Source: Terana coerulea
Taxonomy: Eukaryota > Basidiomycota > Agaricomycetes > Polyporales > Phanerochaetaceae
Reading direction: 5' to 3'
Length of the DNA: 17,081 bases
NCBI GenBank assembly: GCA_024811115.1
Contig: JAKOGH010000597.1
Coordinates: forward strand, 1-17,081
The stretch's first letter is position 1; the number at the start of each line of letters is the position of its first letter. A model generated the notes under the pieces. That model saw only the letters and a program-made list of their open reading frames with translations, did not search any database and was not told the origin of the DNA. The position numbers and the translations under genes were made by a program. Positions 1 through 9,623 of the stretch are shown here, piece after piece.

Positions 1-21
1 GTGGTGCCTACTTATAAAACC

Positions 22-56
22 ACCGTCCAAGCTGTGCATGCACGGCCGTGGACGGT
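22..56. repeat. Perfect 8-bp inverted repeat with an inner palindrome
   Basis: The arms ACCGTCCA (22-29) and TGGACGGT (49-56) are exact reverse complements. Their centre nearly coincides with a 10-bp palindrome, GTGCATGCAC (34-43). The segment could fold as a hairpin or be a palindromic protein-binding site. No neighbouring gene gives it a role. Confidence 0.5.
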
Positions 57-352
57 TCTGGTAGCAGCGGTGAATGCGGCAAGACGGCCACGCACTGCTT
101 AGCAGGGAGCCCCTTCCCTTCACAGCCTTGCTCTATTCATCACCTGGCCCTCCGTTGTCGTGAAGTGTCGCTTGGGTCCTGGTGGGGTGTGTGTGGTAGG
201 TAATCGCAACGCAGCTGACGCATTCGTTGGAGATGGGGGACTGAGGAAATGAAGGTGATGCCAAACGCGAAGGCTTCAGGGAGACGTTGAGGCGCTTCAA
301 CAGGCCCTGGTAGGTCATAAATGATGTGTGCAAGGACAAAATCAAGCTGCTA

Positions 353-409
353 TGGCGCAGTTGTTTACCTTCTGGGTGAGTTAACTGAGGTGGTACTGGG
401 TTCAAGTCC
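353..409 (+). other. tRNA-like Pol III promoter (A and B boxes), possible tRNA relic or SINE head
   Basis: TGGCGCAGTTGT (353-364) matches the tRNA A-box pattern in all but its last base, and GGTTCAAGTCC (399-409) matches the B-box pattern GGTTCRANTCC. Their spacing of about 46 nt is close to that in a tRNA gene. A cloverleaf does not hold: the acceptor and D stems are mostly mispaired when the boxes are placed at tRNA positions 8 and 52. This fits a decayed tRNA copy or a tRNA-derived SINE better than a working tRNA. The AT-rich island begins just downstream. Confidence is low. Confidence 0.3.
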
Positions 410-420
410 ATGTGTGTGCA

Positions 421-1100
421 TTGTGTTTATGTTTTATAATTGTCCTTTTTAGCCCAACCCATTAACAAAAACATACAGAATGGATCAGTCACTCTTTTAG
501 AGCTGTTATAATATTTAAAAGTGATTACAACTTGTTGTTCAATTGTGGCTGTTATATTTTTAAAAATAGACAATCCAAACATAAGCAGCTCCTTTTTGGC
601 AGTTATATAGAGCTGTATTAACACTAAAAGTGTAATGGTATAAGTATGTATATTAGCTAATTAGCAAAAAAAGCGAGGGAAAGAACTAAATTAGCTGAAA
701 ACAATATAATAATAAGGGTTTAAATAATAAATAAAAGCAATAGCAAAATAAGTGTCATAAGCTCTAAGTAATGTCATAAATGTAGCACAAATAACAAGCA
801 AATAAGTAAGAAGATAATGATAAACTATTGATAAAACATGGAATAGTGAGAAATTAGGCAAAAGCAACTTAGTAAATAAGCTAATGAAAGCATGTAATAA
901 GGCATTGGTAAGTGATGAAAAGTCAGTTAGATGATAAAAAGCCACTAACAAGTAGCGGGTTAGAATGTTAAAAGGCAAAAACTGTTTAGCAAGCTAATAG
1001 AGGTAAATTAGCTAAATGAGCTATATTTTAACAAAGCATTTTCACAAAAAGTAGAAAAGAGCATAATAGACAACTTAGCACTAAAAAAGAAGTATAAACC
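421..1100. other. AT-rich, C-poor island without a recognisable gene
   Basis: Composition changes sharply here from the mixed base content on either side to a strongly A/T-rich stretch that is poor in C on the plus strand. Short motifs such as TTAGCTAA and ATAATAA recur. Minus-strand reading frames of 65 and 95 residues exist but look like by-products of the composition: they are rich in Leu, Tyr and Phe and have no motif. I found no terminal inverted repeats or direct repeats at its edges. It could be a decayed mobile element, DNA of organellar origin or an AT-rich regulatory or replication region. Confidence 0.5.
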
Positions 1101-1406
1101 ACAGATTAGAAGGAGGGGTTTTTCCAGATGGTGTAGCAGTTATGAGCCCGCCAAATGCTCGACAGTGACATGCAGACCCTCCAGCCTATAGTAGCTTGAT
1201 TATGTTGACGGGCGCGTTTGATGTGTCCTCCAGCCCAAGTACTGACAGCATGGATAACGCACTTAGGTACGCGTTTGCCCTTGATCTGCAGAAGAAGTAT
1301 TGCCAAGTAGTCGCTCGAGAGCCGAACCCGCAGTGACTCAAGTGGTTAACCATCACTAGTACACGGTCATTAGGAGTTGTTTAGCGATGCTAGTGCTTGA
1401 TATCAA

Positions 1407-2331
1407 TCAGATAGGTCCTCGGGTCCGTCCGAAGTCAATATCGCTGAGTTCTCGAGTGAAGCTCGCCTCGAGATCACATAGGCAAGCGTACGTTTGTCCA
1501 GCACTGTAGGAGGAAATATGGGTATAGGTGGATGCGGACTGTACAGCCCGTAGTGTGCATAAGATGGCACATATGTTGGCGAGGGAAAATAAGCATAGGG
1601 AGGACCTGGTGAATGGAAAGGTTGGTGGAAAGGCACAGCGATAATGGTGCAGTGTGGAAGGTGCAGAAAAGAGGCCCGAAGTTGCAATAGAACTCACTCT
1701 AGGTGTTTCAGAGGGCGTCCAGAGCCTGAGAGCATGTCCAGATGGCGGGTAGAGAGGAGATTGGCCTCCTGCGTCACCGGTCCTCCTATAGTGGACATTC
1801 TCCAGAATCTCTACTAAGCCATTGTCCGGATTCTCGTCCTCTCCTACATCCATAATGTCCTCTGCCACACTTGGCCTGCTTTCAGAAGGCGGGTTCGCAT
1901 AGAGATCATGGTCATATTGATCTTCCTCCACACGACCTTGCGCCAGTTCTGGGCTCCGAGCGTTAAAGGGCCGGGTTTGGGCCATCCACAAATGCATCTT
2001 GACACACGGTAGGTTCCTGTATAGGCAAGCTGGCAAGCTCAAAGCAGGTGTGAAGATGTGGAGAGGAAAATGAACTTGCGGTGAGGTACTGTGTGTACCG
2101 TCTGCATACGCAACTGGCTGAGTGGGTGGAATGAGAAGGGGCAGTAGTAAGAGGCTGTTGGACCGAGTCAGTGCAAGCGTCGCTCAGACCTGGACTGAGG
2201 GACTTGTCGGGCAGAGAAGGAGGCCTGCGCTGACATAAAGGCGCAAACATCGAGGTTGTGAGCAGAGCGTGCTTGCGCCAAATGGGTCCAAGCCATTTCT
2301 TGCCGAGAAGCCAGTTCAAACTCCGGGACAC
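1407..2331 (-). CDS. Possible hypothetical gene, minus strand (two or three overlapping open frames)
   Basis: I do not recognise this gene. Three overlapping minus-strand frames cover the stretch: 122 codons (2331 down to 1963), 211 codons (2042 down to 1407) and 94 codons (1687 down to 1403). The middle frame contains an acidic, disorder-like stretch (AEDIMDVGEDENPDNG). The last frame contains a Pro/Tyr-rich stretch (SPGPPYAYFPSPTYVPSY). Both read more like coding sequence than random frames. Switching between frames would need introns or frameshifts: TATACAG near 2017 and GTGAGT near 1695 on the minus strand are possible splice signals. A TATATAG motif lies about 35-40 nt upstream of the ATG at 2331. 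It may equally be a decayed gene or chance frames. Confidence 0.25.
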
Positions 2332-4170
2332 TTCTCAGAAGACCCCCACCTTAGTGACAGCCTCTATATACAAAGGAATGAGAGCATCTCTTCCGACTAT
2401 TTAAGAGGCTGTCCTAGAGCCTATCATCTTTCCAAGTCGCTCCCTCCTGTACCTATGCATAGACTTTGCTCATGTTATACCTAATCGACGTTTTGGCCCA
2501 TGGTCAATCTCTATCCCAACACCTTCATCAATCCACTGTCTCCGTCATTCGATACGATAACTGGCCTCAGTCCTCTCACTTTTATACACCTCCATATCGA
2601 AGCCGAGAACATCCTTTGCAGCCTGTGGCTCTTATTTGGGAGGCAATGACGAAGTCGAAGTGCTGTGTGAAGCCCGGGAGTATAAGCTCTGGTGCGCAGG
2701 AGTAGCTGCTTAGAGTGTGACAATGCAGCAGTAATGACAGGGATGTGTTGTAAAAGCAGTGGAATAGGTACGTACCAAATGCAAAGTCGTGCAACACTTT
2801 GCGTCGACGTGAACAGTACTGCAGATTGCGCGTTCAATAGTCGAATCTTTAGTCCAACCTGTGTGGCGACAGCGACCTGCTGCTAAGACTTTCACGTCTT
2901 TCGCGGGAGGTTATAGCTCGTGCACGAAGGGAGCTATCGTCGGTATGTCAAGTTCGCTGCTGTCATTGATGTCTTACACATCTCCTATTCGCAGAATTCA
3001 TCCATATCTTTGATTGATGATCGGGCAGCGGATCCATCACAAGCAAAAGCATTTGTTTCTATATGACTGAGCAATCTAAACTGACAGGTCGGCTTGCTAC
3101 TCGCCCTTCGCTAGTATTACAAGTTTTGCAAGCTTTACATCTTGTCGAATGAATATTGTAATTACACAAATAGCATGACGAGGCAGTGACACAGCGAGCG
3201 TTGGTATCTGCGACGTCCTCCTACTGTCAAATGTGTCACTTGCGCTGATAGCGATACAGGTTTCTGCGCACTTGAGCAATGTGGCGACAGTCGGAGGCCA
3301 GAATGCGCTACGGGCATCGGCTTCAAACATTCCATCTGGTGTTTGCCTTTACACAAGACATTGTGACGTTCAACTTCAAACAAGCTCTCAATACTTAAGC
3401 AGCAGCTGCCCCATGGCGTAAAGCAGGGCAATGCTATTGGCACCCTGGTAGGTTATCCGTCGAACAAATATTGTTACCCGTGCTCATGTCCATACAGGAT
3501 CCTCATGTCGTCGACCAATATGCCATCGGACACGTGAAGCCAAAGAGCGCAATGTCCGCCATAAGATTTGACAGAGACGTTGCTGGCCTTGCGTTTCTGC
3601 CCGGAAAGAAAGCATCGAGCCGCTCGACTTTACAATGTGCCGGCATGTTACTAATCCGAGCGCCTCCAAAACATGCAATTGGACGTGCGCAATGTCGCGC
3701 TCGACCACGGTAGCGCGTTCCACGAGCCCGGGTCGCAAGTGAAGAGAATGCACATGCGGGAGGCGGAGGTAACCCGTGACGACCATCGAGGAACGGCCGG
3801 TTAGAGGGCGGATGCAGCACAGGATTGCTGAGCATGCAGGATATGCGGACTTCGGCAAAGGACAGGCTCCTGTGCACATACAGTAAAATGAAGGCCGAAC
3901 GTAGTCATGCTCTCATCGAAACGAGTCTCCACCTTGTACGCCGATTTTACTCATTGTCGCAGCTTGGGCACACTGACAGGCCCCCCGTTAAAGGATCCAT
4001 CACTATTGGACAAGTGACAACATCGACCTCTCATTCACAACAATTGCTATGAAGGCGCTGTTCTTGAACTCGCCGCACCCACAACTACAGATGAGCTGCG
4101 TGAGAGCCGTAGGCTGCATTGTTTCTGGCTATTAAACTTACTACAGTCCGCATCGTAGACACAGTATCGC
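2332..4170. other. Host DNA with no recognisable gene
   Basis: Only short frames with no recognisable motif occur on either strand, interrupted every few hundred bases. Two plus-strand stretches resemble short basidiomycete introns: GTATGT to GCAG at 2943-2994 and GTAGGT to ACAG at 3448-3497. The sequence between them has no frame open all the way through. It could be an eroded gene or intergenic DNA. Confidence 0.4.
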
Positions 4171-4175
4171 AGAAA
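4171..4175. other. Target-site duplication half (AGAAA), outer edge of element A 3' LTR
   Basis: AGAAA lies directly outside the terminal TGTTAAGACC of the minus-strand LTR. The other family A LTR is preceded on its outer side by TTTCT (9619-9623), the exact reverse complement. Five base pairs is the usual duplication size for Ty3/gypsy integration. The two halves have opposite orientations because of the inferred inversion. Confidence 0.6.
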
Positions 4176-4536
4176 TGTTAAGACCAGAGGTTGTTGCGCG
4201 AATGAGTTGGATGCTCAATGTGACTCTGAGGGCTATTACAGAGGTTTCCCTCTAGCACGCAGAGACTGACCAGAGACATTGATGTTGAATACACAAAGAG
4301 ATCGTAGTTAAGGCTACAAGGCCTTGACTGGTCAATCTTTATACTACTATACAAGATAGAGGCGTGAGAAGGCATACTGCGATTCATACTAGTGTTGAGA
4401 CTAGTAGATGAGTCTGGGCAGGGCGTAGAGTATGCTACGCTGGCTGGGTCATAGGGCATAGGCGAGGTGAGTCATAAGATGCAAACCGGGCTAATATTGC
4501 TAATCGTTCGAATAAAGAATAACTCTGTCCGTAACA
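4176..4536 (-). repeat. LTR family A, 3' copy
   Basis: Read on the minus strand it begins TGTTACGGACAG and ends GGTCTTAACA, so the termini are the inverted pair TGTTA/TAACA. It aligns over its whole length with the 353-bp LTR at 9624-9976. I estimate about 90% identity by eye, with mostly transitions and a few short indels. A TATAAAG box lies at 4337-4343 (minus strand), in the same relative place as in the partner. Its inner edge carries a polypurine tract, which identifies it as a 3' LTR. Confidence 0.9.
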
Positions 4537-4550
4537 TTACCTCCTTCTCC
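4537..4550 (-). other. Polypurine tract of element A
   Basis: On the minus strand GGAGAAGGAGGTAA directly abuts the LTR start TGTTACGG. A purine run at this spot is the plus-strand DNA primer site of LTR retrotransposons. It marks the LTR at 4176-4536 as a 3' LTR and places the element's body to the right on the minus strand. Confidence 0.8.
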
Positions 4551-4579
4551 AGTCTGAAAGTCACCGACTTTTTCTTTCT

Positions 4580-5458
4580 TTATCTGTAGTACCATCCTTG
4601 GTTGTAGGCCGGATCTTCGTCGATCTCATACTCTAGGGTTGGAACATGAAGTTGTGTCGAGTACTGCGTGGGGCAATCCTTTCGCGTAGTGACCGGGTTT
4701 GTACTGGTGGCATTTCCAGCAACGGTATTTGTTGCACCATGTGCTCCAATGTCCCTGTTCCCCACAAATCATGCATGCGTCATTGGATTTGGGCCGATGA
4801 GAGTAGGGTGAGAATCGCGTGTTTGGAGGTGGTGTATGGAGTTGAGGGATGATCGGCGAGGTGGATGACGAGCCGACCAGTGTGGTCGCCGATGTGGATC
4901 CCGACCCAGTGCAGTTGACCTTGTATCGCATGTCCTTGTGCTCGCTAAGGGTAAGGGGGCCCAAGTCCTTTCCTCCTCCGATGCATTCCCTGGCATGCCG
5001 TGGTTGTACGACTGAAGTAGACGTGGGTCAAGAGATGAGTGACAGGTGAACAGTCCGGGAGTGCGAGGGAGGGAACGTTGGCTTTTGATTGTCCGCTTGG
5101 ATCCTGGAGGTGTCAGTATCGGCAGGTTTGATGGGTGCGGCCGGTGAAGGAACGGCTGCCCAAGGACCTTCATAAGCATGTCAAAGGCCTTGATGACCTC
5201 TGGATGAACATCATAGTCCTCGGATGGTTTGCGCTTCAGCGGCTGCTTGCCCTGCCTCTTTGCCTCCTTCTGTCGTCTCCACTTCTCTCGCTTCACGCTT
5301 CCTGGCCCTCGCTGCACTGGGGTCAGTGACGCTCTTGCTCATTGGAAGTCATCATCATCGTCGTCACTGTCCGTTTCCACAATAGCAGCCATAAATGTCG
5401 GAGCATTTGTCTAGCCGCTTGCCGGTGTTCTCGGAGGATCGACGACAATGAGTTCAGC
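4580..5458 (-). pseudogene. ORF3 of element A, C-terminal part: CCHC zinc-knuckle protein (broken)
   Basis: Read from 5458 downward, the frame gives a hydrophobic and Pro-rich stretch, an acidic run (ETDSDDDDDF), then a strongly basic stretch around 5235-5295 (KREKWRRQKEAKRQGK). Next come a Ser/Pro-rich linker and two zinc knuckles. Knuckle 1 (4734-4775) is a complete C-X2-C-X4-H-X4-C. Knuckle 2 (about 4674-4721) is C-X2-C-X6-H, with its last Cys found only after a one-base frame change. The frame ends at a stop at 4580-4582. Two early stops (TAG and TGA) are each one C-to-T change from Gln and Arg, and at least two frameshifts follow. Such knuckles bind nucleic acid and are typical of Gag, but this element has a separate Gag with its own knuckle. 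The fragment is best read as the C-terminus of the ORF starting at 15402. Confidence 0.65.
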
Positions 5459-5463
5459 CACGG
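5459..5463. other. Target-site duplication half of the solo B LTR (CCGTG on the minus strand)
   Basis: On the minus strand the five bases after the LTR end are CCGTG. The matching half outside the other B LTR is CCATG (16249-16253), a single transition apart. Confidence 0.45.
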
Positions 5464-6022
5464 TGTCACAAATTTCCCAAGTGCTAGTCTACAGCGCTTA
5501 GAGTGTAACATCAAGTCACGGGACATGTTACCCAGTTGTCACAACAGCGTTACAAGATGCTGATCAGTTGGCCATGCGATGGACGCATGGTTATCAGGGA
5601 TATGCCTCATACGGACATAGGATCATGGAATCAGTTCTGGATTCATTCTAGACTATGACCTCACTATGAGGTCACTATGACATCGTGTACTGGTAGTGTA
5701 CAGTAGCTAGATTAGGACATCTAGATAGTGTAGATGTTAGCATGATAGCTAGGTCAGATCCGATAAGAGAGTTAGAGCGGCGATGCTCAAGCCTTAGTCA
5801 TGGATCACCTGACTGTATCAGTCAGCACATGGTATTGGAGGTCTTAGATAGTGTCTGGGGTCCCTTTACACATGTATATAAAGAGGATGGTCTGAGGGCT
5901 AACACCCCGCGACTCAACAACATCGTTGATTCATATCTCCTCTACTCGCTTTACTCAAAGTCCCCTGCTCTCCCCAGCCCCTTCAAGTATTCCTAGCAGG
6001 TGAGTATTAGAGTTTTGTGATA
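5464..6022 (+). repeat. LTR family B, copy 1
   Basis: It runs from TGTCACAAATTT to GAGTTTTGTGATA and is nearly the reverse complement of 16254-16814. I estimate about 95% identity by eye, with an identical run of roughly 130 bp in the middle. The termini form an inverted repeat (TGTCACAAA against TTTTGTGATA). It contains a TATATAAAG box (5875-5883) about 125 bp before a strong splice-donor-like CAG|GTGAGT (5997-6005). No polypurine tract precedes it and no primer site follows, so it is a solo or recombinant LTR. The 84-codon frame inside it is spurious. Confidence 0.88.
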
Positions 6023-7640
6023 ATCATTCGGTCGGTGTTGCAGACGTGCTTCATGCACATTAGTTTTGCAAACTAGGCTTTGTATTAAATACGAGACTGA
6101 GGCCTTCAAAAACCGTCAGCGCAGGCATTTTGCTTCAGTTAAGGAATCACGCACTCAGTAATCAATGACTTTGCCCTCCGTTTTCCCAGCATTCGCCTTG
6201 GTAGGTGGTGCACAGGATGTCAAACAGAAATATTTCCTGCCAGTCCTGGTATGCAAGGGTTCAATTTGCACTTGAGCACATGTGCATGCTCGGTCCGATG
6301 GGTAAGGAAGCTGCCAATAAAGCGATTGTGTGCGGCTTTGCAGGGTGACAGGTATTTCTGCCCACAATACTCGTAGACGCAGCGAGGGAGTCCTTAAGAT
6401 AGCCAATGTCGTTGCAGCTTGCAGTTTCTGGACAGCCCATATACATGCATCGGTGGACGTAAGAGTGATACTGCATATGATGGGATTAGAACCTGCGCCG
6501 CGTAGGACGAAGAGTAGCTGAGGTGACGGGTGCAAAGGAGAGAGGCGCAAGCATGAGGCTGTGGGGAAAGTATCAAAGCGGGGACACATGGCATGGTGAT
6601 CCATGACAGAATGATTGTGCTTGGGGGCGCCATTAGGCACACCGGAGTATGCCCGATGAGAGCTGGCGCGTTGACTGATGCCTCTCCCTCTTGACTTTTC
6701 TCGTCTTCCAAGCGTGCTTGAATGAACTGTACTCAAGGGTGCTCAACTTCTCTAACACACCCGGCTTTCGTGCAGCCCCTCGATGCTTGGTTCTCATTTG
6801 CGTTCGTTTTGACGTGACATCCGTCGGAGCCTGGGCGCTTACCGTGCTCGATCGCGCTCCAACTCTCGCTACGATCGACGTGTCCATGTGTTTCTGCCTG
6901 CATCTGCTCACTGTCTGCTCATCAATACTTATTGCAACATCTCTTGGCCAAAACATTCGAACTCCATGCGGTTGCTGATGAGCGGTCCGGTCGCTCCCCT
7001 CATGTTCTCGCCCGCCACGATCTGATTAGCTGAGCTCCCATCAACTTCCTGTCAGACACCCGCCGGGCTCTTGCCTCTGCTCCCCACTTCGCGTCTGCTT
7101 GATGCCTGACGCGTCGCCCTCTCTACTTATCTCGTCTTCCAAGCGTACAAGCATAGGCCGTGCTTGAGTTTACTCAAACTCTCTGACACGTCCACCTTGC
7201 AAGCGACTCTGGCAACCCGAAAATTAAATTGGGCGCGTGCAGAGACCTTGTCCGAGCCGTGGCAAGGTTATCAATATGTTTCGCCTTCGGTGTTTGAAGA
7301 CCCCTCCCTACCACTTGCAATTGGAGTCTCCATCTCTGCTCCGTCCTCGCTACCCACTCTCTTTGCTCAGTCTCTCTTTTACGAGGAACCTCGCCACAAC
7401 TAGTCGACCACCTTCTCGTCGACTCTTCACTAGGCTGGAACCAGAGTCTTATGATGGATCTGGAGAGTTAACTCTTCAACTATTCTTTCCGAAGCGTTCT
7501 CTGTGCGTCGTTTGCATTTTGTCTTGTCTTTTTCTGACCTATAATACAATGCACTCAGTGCCAACAACGCCCTTTGCTTCCGACAGCGCAGATGCGTCTT
7601 CGACAACCACGGACTCTTTGAATTATTGGCACAGCAATGA
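6023..7640. other. Host DNA upstream of the kinase pseudogene, no recognisable gene
   Basis: A minus-strand frame of 193 codons (6736 down to 6155) and plus-strand frames at 6691-6978 and 7237-7653 are open, but I recognise nothing in them. The stretch from about 6680 to 7560 is CT-rich on the plus strand, as fungal promoters and leaders often are. It contains a diverged direct repeat (near 6682-6760 and 7118-7195) sharing TCTCGTCTTCCAAGCGT. Some of it may be the promoter and lost N-terminus of the pseudogene that follows. Confidence 0.4.
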
Positions 7641-9220
7641 ACTGCAGGACTAAACAGATCCCTCGGCTTTCGGAAGCTTGGAGAGGGTGGTCTCAACCGG
7701 CCTTTTCTCATTACCTTAGACATCGGATTCCAGCTCGTTGCACGCATCCCATATCCTCTGCTTATTCCTAAGGCATACGCTCTCGCCAGCGATGTCGCCA
7801 CCATGGACGTCCTTCGTTCAAAAGGGCTCCCCTATTCCCAAGGTCTACGCATATTTCCATATGTCCAACAATAAGCCAAGACGGAATACACCCTAATGAA
7901 ACATGTTGAATGTACCAATCAGAGCCAGATATGAGTACGGCCTCAAGGCAACAGAAATAATCTCACTGATGGATCAGCTCGCAAGAGTTGAGTCCACAAC
8001 GATGTCCACCTCGTTTGCCGGCTGGCAGAGTACTTACTAAGCCAAACACCCGAAGGAGCTGTCTGGGAATGAGGGCATCTTCTTGGCGAGCACGTTGAGA
8101 GCACCTCACTCAGAGAGGCGCAATTTTGTATCAGCCCTGATTTATCAGCCGGAGCTGTAGTATAGGCTGACGGGAGAACTGGACATATTCCGAGGACTCT
8201 GTACGTCGCACTTCTTCTGTCTCCTCTGCCTCTCTTTTACCACTTGACGACCATAGATAATCACGCTGACTCGGTGCCGGTCGCGGGAAGCCAGAAAGGG
8301 CTCGCCTATCTCGACTGCCTTGGCTCATCCAGGGCACCGTACCAATGCTTCCAAAGGGAGGATTATCACTACAAGAAGCAGCCACCGTCAGACTACATCA
8401 CAAACCTCGGTCACTACCTCTGTCTTGCGCGCTTCGCTCGTGCCAAATAGTGACTTCCCTAGCGCTTTCTGTCTCTGCCACTCCAACCTCACCGACAGCA
8501 ATCTCAAGGTATTGACAGATTCTGGCGGCTTGCAGATTCCGAGTGCGTTAGACTGGCAGCATGCTGTTGTTGTATCACTCCTCCTCCACGCCGGTATGCG
8601 CCAAATAATCCAGAATGAAGCGAACGAGGTCTCTCGAAAGATGTGCGAGCCTAAGCTACCGGAAGAGTTTGACTAGTTACCGGAAGAAATGCCAGGATAG
8701 GAGCGGAAGTGCCTCCGCCCGCTGTTTTGTCTACTACCACTACAATTTAAGCACAGCGACACATAACCGGATCCACCACAAGGGCCTGATCTGCTCATCG
8801 AGTGCTTTCTGCCGCCGCGTCTTTAATCATGCCACTGCTGTCTGGGAGGGCGAGACGATGAATCTGTCATACATGCCAATAGACTTGGTGTCTGGCCGGG
8901 AGCATTACGTGAAGGACAGCACGTGTCTGGTCATGTTCACAGAGGACGAGAAGGCGGCGGCGGCAGAGCTGTTGCAGCCCCTGGCATACGCAGAAAGTGG
9001 TGAGAGGCAGCTGACGGACAGCGTCGGCTACGGGGCGAGAGACCTGGGTGCCCACCACGCATTACGAGGGAGGCCAAAACATTCGCTCAGGAGATAGAGC
9101 GGATATTGTTAGAAGCATGTCGCGGAGGACGAGAAGAGGACGAAGGAGGTGTACGCTGCGGTCGAAGCGAATTGACCCTTAGATGATATAGTCGAAGAGG
9201 AGTTAGAGGAGCATAAGTAA
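7641..9220 (+). pseudogene. APH/AIM9-like phosphotransferase (protein-kinase-like fold), broken
   Basis: This is a decayed member of the fungal aminoglycoside-phosphotransferase-like family (AIM9-like), small-molecule or protein kinase homologues of uncertain substrate. N-lobe motifs occur in order: LGEGGLNRPF near 7671-7700 (nucleotide-binding loop), then VARIPYP, then SDVATMDVLRSKGLP near 7786-7832. After a frameshift come PIPKVYAYF, KTEYTLMKHV, and VAGSQKGLAYLD with PPSDYITNLGHYL (8278-8415). The catalytic loop reads HSNLTDSN (8479-8502), where the family has HPDL..N. The catalytic Asp is therefore Asn (8485-8487). The metal-site motif LDWQHA survives (8548-8565). C-terminal family blocks follow: EVSRKMCEPKLPEEFD, HNRIHHKGL, FNHATAVWEGET and the acidic end EEELEEHK with TAA at 9218-9220. 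At least four frameshifts and several stops break it. The N-terminus is not identifiable. Confidence 0.75.
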
Positions 9221-9618
9221 AAAAACAAATTGACTTGTATACCCAATTGCATTATCTATCGAATTGAATCCATCACCACTGAGACTCTTCCCACGACTGG
9301 CAACGGAAATTTCTCTTTGATCAGAGACAAGCCGTCAACGTCGTTCTAAAGTTCTAGATGCCCCGGTATGAATGTTCTTTCCATGCAGCTACCCTGCCCA
9401 CCATAAGCATCCTACCAGATCCTAGCCAATGCAAACAAAACTCCAACGTGCGATTGCACCCACGCCACAACAGTGTTGCCACGATCACGTAGTCTCACGA
9501 CTGTGCCCGGACATTTTTAGAAGGTTAGTTCATCTTATCCGACCGCCGCTGTTATTTACAATGACCATGGCTTCGATTTTGAAGCAGCCCATTGCTTATT
9601 ATATTACCTCAGGCGGTC
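9221..9618. other. Host spacer, no gene seen
   Basis: This lies between the kinase pseudogene and the 5' LTR of element A. No open frame with a recognisable product extends over it; the frame that starts at 9429 runs into the LTR. It would have been the flank of the retrotransposon insertion. Confidence 0.5.
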
Positions 9619-9623
9619 TTTCT
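9619..9623. other. Target-site duplication half (TTTCT) outside element A 5' LTR
   Basis: TTTCT directly precedes the LTR start TGTTACGG. Its reverse complement AGAAA lies just outside the minus-strand LTR at 4176. An exact 5-bp match by chance is about one in a thousand. Confidence 0.6.

Larger units (their letters stand above)
4176..5463 (-). mobile_element. Displaced 3' end of chromovirus element A (3' LTR, polypurine tract, ORF3 C-terminus)
   Basis: Read on the minus strand this is the tail of an LTR retrotransposon: ORF3 sequence, then a polypurine tract, then an LTR whose partner is at 9624-9976. It contains no RT, integrase or protease. It fits as the missing 3' end of the element at 9624-16253, from which it is separated by a solo B LTR and the inferred inversion. 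Confidence 0.75.

Noticed and set aside
353..420. Functional tRNA gene
   Set aside because: The A and B boxes fit, but the acceptor stem, D stem and T stem are largely unpaired and no anticodon arm is convincing.
691..978. 95-codon minus-strand frame rich in Leu, Tyr and Phe as a membrane protein
   Set aside because: The composition follows from the AT-rich, C-poor DNA. There is no gene context, and such frames are expected by chance there.
3484..3879. Overlapping minus-strand frames of 131 and 124 codons as genes
   Set aside because: Two long frames overlap on the same strand with no motif in either, which suggests chance openness in GC-richer DNA.
4626..4964. gag of a separate non-autonomous element at 4176-5463
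   Set aside because: A gag normally follows the 5' LTR, whereas this sequence lies against a 3' LTR and polypurine tract. The target duplication and the in-phase join to 15402-16253 make it the end of element A. The alternative is not fully excluded.
5742..5996. 84-codon plus-strand frame as a gene
   Set aside because: It lies wholly inside LTR B. The other copy carries indels that would break the frame, and it shows no protein features.
6155..6736. 193-codon minus-strand frame as a real gene
   Set aside because: The frame is long, but I found no recognisable motif, low-complexity domain or promoter context, and it overlaps competing frames of similar quality. It is mentioned only in the regional entry.
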